From Ilyonectria destructans (taxonomy: Eukaryota; Ascomycota; Sordariomycetes; Hypocreales; Nectriaceae), in the NCBI GenBank assembly GCA_020740775.1, contig JAHEWK010000073.1, forward strand, positions 1 to 14,265: a stretch of 14,265 nucleotides of DNA. The letters are read 5' to 3'. Below, one piece after another: positions 1 to 7,450 of the stretch. A model generated the notes under the pieces. That model saw only the letters and a list, made by a program, of their open reading frames with translations, ran no database searches and was not told the origin of the DNA. Position 1 is the first letter of the stretch, and every line of letters begins with the position of its first letter. The translations under genes were made by a program, and so were the position numbers.

Positions 1-820
1 CCAGCATACAATGAAAGGGGACGGAAGAACAAGTGCAGAAGCCCAAAAGCGTGGGGCCACCAGGGATCTGACTGGGCGAACCGAGCAGGATTCACTGCTA
101 ATTTCGGCTTCCATGCCGCTCGTCGGGAAGCGCTCATCAACGCCAATGGTGGGTTTACCCACCTCTAAACTGGTCTAGAAGCTGACAATTTTAGATCGGG
201 GATATTCTCTGGGTCAGGTATTAAGATTTGCCTCACAGAGGAGCGCGGGTGTGCTTTTCAATTCTTATCTTGGTGATATGTCCACCGTTGATGGCTCAGC
301 GAGCTACCTCAAATTGAACCTCCGACACAACTTAGCTGACGATTTTCGCTCTGCATCAATGAAGAGAAACCCGAATTTACGTTTCTCTCTGACACCTCGA
401 GAGAGGCGTGAGCTAGAAGTCAGCCCGGAATATGCGCCTTGTACGAATCAAATTGAATTGTTGCAAACGCAAATAGATCATTCGCCTCCAGGGGATGATG
501 TCTCGCAACTGGAAGATCAACGCAAATCTTTGTACAATTCTCGCAGAACTCTGGAACGGAAGACGTTGAAGAAGTGTCAGCAGAGTCAGAAAGTTATCTA
601 CGACACTGATTGCGAAGAACATGAGCAAGATGACTGGCGTCGAAGTCACTTTCGCCGTATTTATCACATGCTGCCGAAAGAACGCCAACGGCTGGCCGAG
701 ATAATGACAAAACAGGTTTTGCCACGAAGTCCAGAATGGATATCAGCACTGAATGATTTGATTTCTCTCCGTCTAAGCAACCATCGCGTCGCGTACCAAG
801 AGGCTCCTCCTCCTCTGTAA
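1..820 (+). CDS. DUF3435 tyrosine recombinase (Starship captain/Crypton-like superfamily), 3' part, two exons
   Basis: This is the C-terminal ~257 codons of a protein whose start lies left of the window. Exon 1 is open from base 1 to 148 and exon 2 runs 195-820, joined by a 46-bp intron. Exon 1 ends in a stretch with the box II motif HxxR (HAAR, His codon at 112-114) followed by REALINAN. Exon 2 gives VLRFASQR, then FNSYLGDMSTVDG, whose Tyr (266-268) is the candidate nucleophile, then the family-typical charged helix LTPRERRELEVSPEY and LEDQRKSLYNSRRTLERK. These match my knowledge of DUF3435, a fungal tyrosine recombinase family that cuts and joins DNA in the nucleus to move large elements. 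A Gln sits where many tyrosine recombinases carry His/Trp before the Tyr. The C-terminus stops soon after the helical region with no Cys-rich tail. No frame break is seen apart from the intron. The superfamily is fairly sure; captain identity is inference because the N-terminus and element ends are not visible. Confidence 0.8.
149..194 (+). other. Spliceosomal intron in the DUF3435 gene
   Basis: The donor is GTGGGT (fits GTRNGT), the branch site is GCTGAC (fits RCTRAC) at 181-186, and the acceptor is TTTTAG ending at 194. Removing it joins phase-1 exon ends, creates a GAT codon, bypasses in-frame stops at 166-168 and 176-178, and restores a continuous family-like reading frame. The 46-bp length is near the short limit for fungal introns. 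It splits the catalytic domain between the HxxR motif and the Tyr. Confidence 0.72.
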
Positions 821-835
821 TATCTACTAGATCCA

Positions 836-1026
836 TTTGAAAGGAAAGGAAGGAAGGAGGGTATACTATAAAAGTAGAAAAGCTATAAAAAAAAAGAGTA
901 GAAGGAAGGGAAGAGAGGGAAGCCTTAGAGGGCTTGGGGGGGGGAGGGGCTTTGTTTTCTTTTCTTTCTTTTCCTTTCTTTTCCTCCCTCTTTCTTTCCT
1001 TCTTTGCTTCTTTCCCCCTTCCTTCT
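836..1026. repeat. Purine-rich block followed by pyrimidine-rich block
   Basis: About 838-947 is almost all A/G (GGAAGGAAGG, GAAGGGAAGAGAGGG, an eight-G run) and about 950-1024 is almost all C/T (CTTTTCTTTC, TTTCCTTCTTTG). The two halves are imperfect complements, centred near AAGCC-ttagag-GGCTT, so this is a large imperfect inverted repeat of simple sequence. No gene is supported here; the Gly/Phe-rich open frames are composition artefacts. Confidence 0.6.
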
Positions 1027-1920
<894 letters not shown>

Positions 1921-1946
1921 TGACTAACTTACTGTTAGATTGGACC

Positions 1947-2125
1947 TGTTGAATTGGAGGCATGGAACACCAGGGCTCCAGGATGTCACGTGTGGAATAG
2001 GGAGGCCTTCGGGCCCCACTTATAGGCCCGGGGTGTAGTCCAAGCAGACAGCCCTGACAACACAACAGATACAAAATACACACACATGTTGAAGGTCATA
2101 AATTGGTCATACAAGCAATCCAACA
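1947..2125. mobile_element. Solo LTR, copia-like, 179 bp, TSD GGACC
   Basis: It begins TGTTGAATTGGAGG and ends GCAATCCAACA, giving TG...CA ends with the short inverted repeat TGTTG/CAACA typical of LTRs. It is flanked by GGACC at 1942-1946 and 2126-2130, a perfect 5-bp target duplication. No internal coding region remains, so it is best explained by LTR-LTR recombination. Its ends and the stretch CAGATACAAAATACACACAC resemble the solo LTR at 2795-3024, so both belong to one family or to sister families. Strand is not assigned. Confidence 0.82.
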
Positions 2126-2130
2126 GGACC

Positions 2131-2497
2131 ATGCACCCGGCATCAGACCGGGTGGGTCATGTGATCAGTTGCCTAGCACTTTGCCACAAGGCTTAGGAAG
2201 CAGCTTCTAGCTGATTCTACACAGCACAGAACAGGTATATAAAGCTTGCTCTGATACCTCAGAATAAGAAAGGAGGAGCAGATATACACAGATATACACA
2301 CGATTGGACATCATCAGAGTGCCACGCTAGCTTCCGACACATATCGACCCCACCCTGGGTCCAGCACTCCGGACGTTCCTGTCACACTGACTATAAAAGA
2401 TACCTATATAATACTCTTCTGTATATAGGTAATAGAATTTACAGCTAGCTTAGGATAATAGCAGCTATTACCGGCAGGCTGTAATTGCAGTTTTAAG
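2131..2497. other. Unassigned spacer between solo LTRs, LTR-like in style
   Basis: There is no reading frame of note. It has TATATAAA at 2236-2243, a perfect tandem GATATACACA pair at 2281-2300, and AT-rich DNA from about 2390 with TATAAAAG and TATATAGG. The TATA box followed by CA-rich DNA is reminiscent of another, older LTR, but no paired target duplication was found. The segment near 2445-2480 (TAGCTTAGGATAATAGCAGC) resembles 3034-3080. Confidence 0.4.
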
Positions 2498-2502
2498 TTA
2501 CT

Positions 2503-2697
2503 TGTAACGGGCTGTGCCCGTAGGTGGCCTCGGGAACCCTCGGCCTTTCGTGGCCCACTTTTTACCTTTAAGCCACCATGACAAGTATATTTATGAATGG
2601 ACCTCCTCTACTCTCTTTCTCGTCTTCTTTCCTTAAGTTTGGTATACTCTGTAGAGTGGCCTAGCTAGTTGCAATACACTACCTTGAGACCGTTACA
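2503..2697. mobile_element. Solo LTR with TGTAACGG...CCGTTACA ends, 195 bp, TSD TTACT
   Basis: The ends TGTAACGG and CCGTTACA are perfect 8-bp inverted repeats. TTACT at 2498-2502 is repeated at 2698-2702, a 5-bp target duplication. The ends recall Ty3/gypsy-type LTRs of fungi, but without internal sequence the superfamily is a guess. It is a different family from the neighbouring TGTTGAATTGG solo LTRs. Strand is not assigned. Confidence 0.8.
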
Positions 2698-2794
2698 TTA
2701 CTATATATAGATAAGAGTATTTCTATTTAGCTTATAGCTTAATTTATACTAATAGTTAGGCCTAAGTTGCTATATATATAAGTTAGGATATTTT

Positions 2795-3024
2795 TGTTGA
2801 ATTGGTGGCATGTTGGAACACCAGGGCTCCAGGGAGTCACATGAGAAACAGGAGATTGTCAGGCGATTCGGAAGGGGCTCGCCGAGCCTTCGGCCGGCTG
2901 GCCCGTATTAGGAAGAAAAGGAAAGCAAGACCTCCCTGATAAAAAGGGGGGGAGCTACAGTGAACAGATACACAATACACACACATGTTCAAGGTCATCA
3001 TTTGGTCATACCAGCAATTCGACA
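2795..3024. mobile_element. Solo LTR, copia-like, 230 bp, TSD ATTTT
   Basis: It starts TGTTGAATTGGTGGC and ends GCAATTCGACA, with ATTTT at 2790-2794 and again at 3025-3029. It shares the left end, the segment ACACCAGGGCTCCAGG, the TACACACACATGTT block and the right end with the solo LTR at 1947-2125, but the middle (2844-2960) differs and carries a GGGGGG run. It is related to, not identical with, that copy. Its terminal bases also resemble those of the full-length copia at 5841. Strand is not assigned. Confidence 0.8.
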
Positions 3025-3029
3025 ATTTT

Positions 3030-3262
3030 TAATTAGCTTAGAATAGTAGCAGCTTATACTAGCAGCTTATACTAGCAGGCTTAACCTTTTATCTAACCTA
3101 GTACTACATACTAAAATTAATTGTAGTACAATTGATTTATTTTGCCCCTCAGAACAAGCTGGTGGGGCCATAGTAAAGGTCGAGGGCGCTCGGGCCACAT
3201 TCCGCCAGGACAAGCGGGGCCCTTCCTCCGGACAAGCGCCAGGCCCAAGGTGGGATTGGGTT
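3030..3262. other. AT-rich spacer with a 13-bp tandem repeat, then a GC-rich left flank of the DNA transposon
   Basis: 3030-3133 is AT-rich and holds TAGCAGCTTATAC twice in tandem (3047-3059, 3060-3072). 3134-3262 is GC-rich and contains two similar GACAAGCG segments. No gene is supported. The final TA at 3263-3264 is the target duplication of the transposon to the right. Confidence 0.45.
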
Positions 3263-3264
3263 TA

Positions 3265-3368
3265 CTAGGGGGGTCCTCGGTCCCAGCACAGCTCCACCCC
3301 CCGTTCGTCCCTCACGGAGGGTCGTTGACCAAGCCAAAAGTCGTTGACTCAACCAAAAAATTAGGTAC
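3265..3368. repeat. Left terminal inverted repeat of the Fot1/pogo-like element
   Basis: It is the inverse of 11512-11613 over about 100 bp with few differences: an extra C in GGTCCTCGG, GGAGGG versus a seven-G run, A versus G in GACTCAACC, and extra bases just before GGTAC. It contains two copies of GTCGTTGAC at 3321-3329 and 3340-3348, start to start 19 bp, which are candidate transposase binding sites. Confidence 0.88.
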
Positions 3369-3637
3369 ATGCAGTTGTATGTGCACCCCACCAAATTTAG
3401 GTACCACTGTTTATGCCAATATTTCTCTTATTTACAACTGCACATGCTTTTTCTCGTGGTTATGACGCAACTGCAGCCCACTTCCCCGCATTGTGATACC
3501 TTCAATTCCACGGTATCACTTTTGAGGCTCCTACTTCAACGTGCCATAACACTATGAGTTCTCCGTCCTTCATTCGATTGGTCTGCATCATCAGAATGCC
3601 CAGAAGCAGGAGATTCTGCAGTAACAAGATGGATTAA
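3369..3637. other. Transposon 5' non-coding region with hairpins
   Basis: This separates the left inverted repeat from the transposase. GTGATACC at 3493-3500 and GGTATCAC at 3512-3519 form a perfect 8-bp inverted repeat with an 11-nt loop. GCAGTTGTATGTGCA near 3370 and ACAACTGCACATGC near 3436 form a looser inverted repeat. It probably holds the transposase promoter, but no clear TATA box was found. Confidence 0.45.
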
Positions 3638-5766
3638 CTCTGCTACTGGGAAGCCAGATTTCTGCGGTATACAACTGATAACCTTGAGACTCGAACCCTC
3701 GCAGCAGTAGAGCTCCTTGAAGCTGGGTATATCGCTATGTCACTACAGCTGCAAAAGAACTCCAAGTACCGAGGGGGAGACTCCGAGGTCGTCTTAAGGG
3801 AGCGAAGGCAGTTACTGAAAATGGCGGTAACCGCATTCTTCTCAACGACAAGCAAGAAGGTGCAATTCTCTGCTGGGCGCATCGCCGCATAACACAAGGA
3901 CACCACATACAACTTCGGGCTCTTCAACACAATGCAGATGCTATTTTGAGAGCCTCGGGGCATACACATAAGACTTCGAGATCTTGGGCAAAGAGATTTA
4001 TGAGACGCTGGAAGGATACATTCTATGTCAAGAAGACAACAACTAAGGATCTGAAGCGGAAAGCAATGGCAGACCGCACCCACATGTAGCTTTTTTCCGC
4101 GATTTCCAGGCGTTCATCGAAGACAACGGCATCAAACGCGAGAATATCTGGAATTTCGATGAGACCGGCTTCATGGTTGGATATCTTCAGAAGGGCACAT
4201 TTGTGTGGACTTTCCTGGAAATTGAGCAGCCAGTCCTAACCGACTCACATGATACTGTCTCTGTGACTGCAGTTGAAGCGATATCTGCAGCTGGAGCCTC
4301 TATTCCTCCATTTCTCATCCTTCCTGGTGTTGCTATTCCCGTCAAATTCGTTATGAATAGATTGCACGAAGATACTACGATTACCACCAACACTAAGGGC
4401 TACATCAATGATATCCTTGCCCTTGAGTGGGCGCAACACTTTGAGAAGCTGACCCGGCCCTCTGATCCTGAAGAAAAACGCGTTCTTCTTATGGATGGCT
4501 GTGAAAGCCACTTTACACATGAAATCTTCTATTTCTGCAGTCAACACAACATCGAGCTCTTCCCTATGCCTCCACATCTTACGCATTATCTTCAGCCTCT
4601 AGATGTGGGCGTTTTCAATGCCTACAAGCAGTGGCACCAGCATATTCTATATCGGGAAATTGCTGATGGTGCTGGTAACTTTAATAAGACTGACTTCCTA
4701 TTCCACCTTCAAGAGATCCGTGAGCATACCTTAAGAAGACCACGATACTATCTGCCTGGGAGAAATGCGGGCTTTTCCCTCACAACCCTGCCAAAGTCCT
4801 TGATCAACTGGTTGATCCACTATCCTCGTTGGCTGCCGAGCAGTCCCGTGACTTGCTTCCGGGCTATATCTCAGTAGGACCGTCTTCAACCATTACTATC
4901 GGAACACACTTCCGGTCACAGCCCCGGTCCTAGGACCCCAAGGACTCCAAAGACCCCTAAGCGGGTGCTGCTACAAGCATATGACTGGGCCAACGCCCCT
5001 ACACCGCCTCTCCAGATGCGGCGGATACAGAGATATCAGGATTATGTGTGCCTACGGCTACACACATCCATTACTTCTGGCGTGCCCTTGACCCCCTCAG
5101 TTATGCGGGTCTTTGACCACGCAACTAATGCTAGCAACATCCTTAGTTACAATGGCATCGCAGCAACTGAGGACATGCACCGTCTCAAAGAGTCCTCTAT
5201 CAAACGGTCAGCTGTGCAAGCAAGGACAGAAATTGTAGCAAAGTACGGGCCAATTCGTGTCGAAGATATCAGGCTCCGTATCGCTAAAGATGACCACAAC
5301 AGACTGGCCGCACAGGCTGATGAAAAGAAGCGGATTTTCAGGAGGGACACTAAAGATGAGAGTCACTATTTACGCCGCTGGCTACGAGATGTCAGGGCTA
5401 TAGTCAGAAGCAGCATCTTAGGCTTCAAGCAGAGTCACTACAAGAGAGGCCAGTGGGCTAAGATTGACCGGCAGATTCACCTCTCTTCAGACAAGTGGAT
5501 GTCCCAAAAGTATGCTCTTTCACCGCCAGCTTCAAGATAAGGGAAAGCTGCAAAACTCATGGCAAGGAACAGTAAATTGGCCACTCGACTACGACCCAGA
5601 AGTAATTCAAGAAGCTGTCAACTTCTTCATTCTTAGTGAGCAGGAGCGGGCTGCTGGGAAGAGGCAAATGTTGGCTGAGGCAAGCGAGATTGAAGTCATA
5701 GGTGAGAACACCATTGTAGTCAGCACAGGCGAATTCCTAGTCCCAAAAGACGAGTCAGACAGCTAG
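3638..5766 (+). pseudogene. Fot1/pogo-like DDE transposase, frame-broken
   Basis: This would cut and paste the surrounding element in the nucleus. An N-terminal DNA-binding part is seen in pieces: AAVELLEAGY (from about 3695), RLRGRLKGAK, NDKQEGAIL, ILRASGHT and WAKRFMRRW (to about 4005), matching the psq/CENP-B-type helix-turn-helix of pogo transposases. The DDE_1 core follows: NFDETGF (Asp at 4158), LLMDGCESH (Asp at 4494) and LQPLDVGVF (Asp at 4602), with 35 residues between the last two, so DD35D as in Fot1. A C-terminal tail runs to the TAG at 5764-5766. The frame changes near 3745, 4084, 4735, 4920 and 5520, each fitting a single-base indel. All three Asp are kept in one uninterrupted frame. 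The start is uncertain: an ATG at 3629 meets a TAA at 3635, so the first supported codon is 3638. As read it cannot be made as one protein. Confidence 0.85.
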
Positions 5767-5889
5767 AAAGTGAAGCAGTTAGTGATGGGGTCAATTACAC
5801 ACATGACATACATACATTTCCGGTTTGCTGTTGTAACTCCTGTTGGATTGAGACCTCGTGTGGCGGCATAACATGCCTGATCCGGACTG

Positions 5890-5966
5890 CCGGATCCGGA
5901 CAGCCTGATCCGGAACGCCGGATGTGGTAATAAGCCGGATCCGGCATCATAACAACGCCGGATCCG
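5890..5966 (+). promoter_or_regulatory. Cluster of CGGATCCG palindromes in the LTR U3
   Basis: Three CGGATCCG sites lie 35-115 bp upstream of the TATA box. CGG-Nx-CCG inverted triplets are the known site type of fungal Zn(II)2Cys6 regulators, so this may be where a host activator or repressor acts. The spacer here is only 2 bp, shorter than classic examples, so binding is inference. Confidence 0.4.
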
Positions 5967-6001
5967 TCTCCCTTTGGCACCCTGATCTAGATCCCTTTGA
6001 G

Positions 6002-6007
6002 TATAAA
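6002..6007 (+). promoter_or_regulatory. TATA box of the 5' LTR promoter
   Basis: TATAAA in the context GAGTATAAAGGAGG, about 105 bp before the LTR end. It would place the RNA start, and so the U3/R border, roughly near 6030-6040. The same box sits in the 3' LTR at 11325-11330. Confidence 0.6.
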
Positions 6008-6110
6008 GGAGGGCCCCTGTGACCCTCAATCAATGCAGGACAATCACATCAATTTACATCATTTGATCAATCATCTCTGCTATTGCATACAGCAAATTGC
6101 GTATCCAACA

Positions 6111-6124
6111 ATTAAGAGTCTCAT
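6111..6124 (+). promoter_or_regulatory. Primer-binding site, candidate half-tRNA-Lys(CUU) type
   Basis: ATTAAGAGTCTCAT begins at the first base after the LTR. Its complement, ATGAGACTCTTAAT, matches the anticodon arm of eukaryotic tRNA-Lys(CUU) as I know it, ending at nucleotide 39. The original copia element is known to prime from a tRNA-iMet fragment cut in the same place, so an internal rather than 3'-end primer fits the superfamily. The tRNA gene of this organism is not visible, so identity is inferred. Confidence 0.55.
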
Positions 6125-6205
6125 TTGCTTCAAGAGCAACCACGCAAGATACAGCTATTTGCTATCCCTATTACTTCAATTGTCATTTTCCTCAACCAAC
6201 TGAAA

Positions 6206-7444
6206 ATGCATACTCAACGGAACCTCTCTACTAAGAAGGTCTATCTCGAGACCTTCGAAGACTGGAGCAGCTGGGATAGGCCGTTCCAGATGAAGGCAAA
6301 TTCTGCCCAAATCTGGGATCTAGTCAATCCTGATACAACAGACCAACCAAGACAACGCCCTATCCTGCCGACTATCAGTTCCTATTATCGACGGATTCCT
6401 CACCGTCACACTCGAGGGTCCCTGTCTAGTCAGACTGACAGTCAGACCCCTGAATTAACCAACCCGAACCAACCGGCCCAACATCGCAATGACTTAACTG
6501 CGGAAGATAAAGCCTCCTACAACCAAGACCAAAAGGACTATGACCGCGATCTCCGGGCATATCAGCATGAGCAAGCCCTAGTCAAAGAGATCAAAGATTG
6601 GATCATGGAAACAGTCTCTCAAGGACTGATGGAGACCTGCGAAGCCCATCAGGACCTAAGGACCTGGTATACCAACCTCCGAGATAGCGTTGGGGCTACA
6701 ACAACAGAACAGCAAAACGAAGCCCGAGCTAAATATCAGACCATCCTAGCTAAGACTCCTAAGACAGCTAAGGATTTCCCTCACTGGATTACAGACTGGG
6801 AGCAAGCAACTCACAAGGCCCAGAAGAGAGGGATTGGAGGCCTAGACAACCCTAACGTGTGGTTCAACGACCTAAGCAACACTATCCAACCAGCCCTAAA
6901 GACCTGGTACTCGACCTATTACGGCACCTACAAGGATAAGCTGAGATTACAGACTCTAGCTATCCGGGAAGTTGCCAAAGACCTAAGGGAAGAAGTCAGC
7001 AGACAGAACCTTCTGCAGCTTGCAGCTAGGAAGCCCGAGTCATCTACGCCAATAATAACTGGAGGGGCCTTTGGACCGACCTTTGGAAATGACTCGGATC
7101 CGGCTGATCGACCTGACCCTGATCAGGATGATCCACAGCAAGCCAGATCGTCATCAAAGCGATCCTCAAAGAAACGACCGTCCGATCAGACAGAATCCAA
7201 GCTAAAGAAAAAGAAGTCAGGACCTAAGGCCACTCAAGATAAAGATCAAGACAACTGTGAAGCCTGTGGCGGCAAGCACAAGCTATCCGGATGCTTTTAC
7301 GCTCATCCCTCAAAAGCCCCTGCCTGGTTCAAAGGAAATCCAGTCATCCGAGATGCAGTCGCTTACAGACTATCCAAAGATCGGAAGCTACTCGACAAGC
7401 TTGCCTCCCTTAAGGATAAAGACGAACCTTCTGAGTCAGATTGA
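6206..7444 (+). CDS. gag: Copia Gag (nucleocapsid-like) protein
   Basis: Predicted 412 aa from the ATG at 6206, about 95 nt after the LTR. The frame stays open upstream but without an earlier ATG. The N-terminus has the copia-Gag pattern WSSWDRPFQMKANSAQIWDL. The middle is helical and charged, with a Gln/Thr-rich linker. A basic block (SSKRSSKKRPSD, KLKKKKSGPK) precedes a zinc knuckle, CEACGGKHKLSGC (Cys at 7256, residues ~351-363), spaced CX2CX3HX4C, one residue shorter than the usual CX2CX4HX4C. Gag would package the element RNA in cytoplasmic particles. It is uninterrupted, unlike pol. It ends in TGA followed by CTA, and the frame continues open into protease. Confidence 0.87.
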   Translation: MHTQRNLSTKKVYLETFEDWSSWDRPFQMKANSAQIWDLVNPDTTDQPRQRPILPTISSYYRRIPHRHTRGSLSSQTDSQTPELTNPNQPAQHRNDLTAEDKASYNQDQKDYDRDLRAYQHEQALVKEIKDWIMETVSQGLMETCEAHQDLRTWYTNLRDSVGATTTEQQNEARAKYQTILAKTPKTAKDFPHWITDWEQATHKAQKRGIGGLDNPNVWFNDLSNTIQPALKTWYSTYYGTYKDKLRLQTLAIREVAKDLREEVSRQNLLQLAARKPESSTPIITGGAFGPTFGNDSDPADRPDPDQDDPQQARSSSKRSSKKRPSDQTESKLKKKKSGPKATQDKDQDNCEACGGKHKLSGCFYAHPSKAPAWFKGNPVIRDAVAYRLSKDRKLLDKLASLKDKDEPSESD

Positions 7445-7450
7445 CTAGGA
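7442..7450 (+). promoter_or_regulatory. UGA CUA leaky-stop context between gag and pol
   Basis: TGACTAGGA. The gag stop is the only thing separating gag from protease in the same frame; about 95 nt without stops lie between it and the protease active site. UGA followed by CUA is an established high-readthrough context in animals and fungi. Readthrough would make a minor Gag-Pol fusion, the ratio control LTR elements need. Function in this element is inference. Confidence 0.5.

Larger units (their letters stand above)
5841..6110 (+). repeat. 5' LTR of the copia element
   Basis: It runs from TGTTGGATTGAGACC to GCGTATCCAACA. I see no difference from 11164-11433 over 270 bp. Its first third is packed with palindromes built on CGGATCCG (5891-5898, 5936-5943, 5959-5966) and related TGATCCGGA copies (5878, 5906). 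A TATA box follows at 6002-6007. Confidence 0.96.

Noticed and set aside
2131..2497. A fourth solo LTR
   Set aside because: TATA box and style fit, but no TG...CA pair with a matching 5-bp duplication could be found.
3142..3465. Open frame across the left transposon end
   Set aside because: It runs through the TA junction and inverted repeat, so it cannot be a native gene.
5763..6029. Minus-strand open frames in the LTR (and the same at 11091-11352)
   Set aside because: They repeat in both LTRs because of the CGGATCCG palindromes and have no protein-like content.
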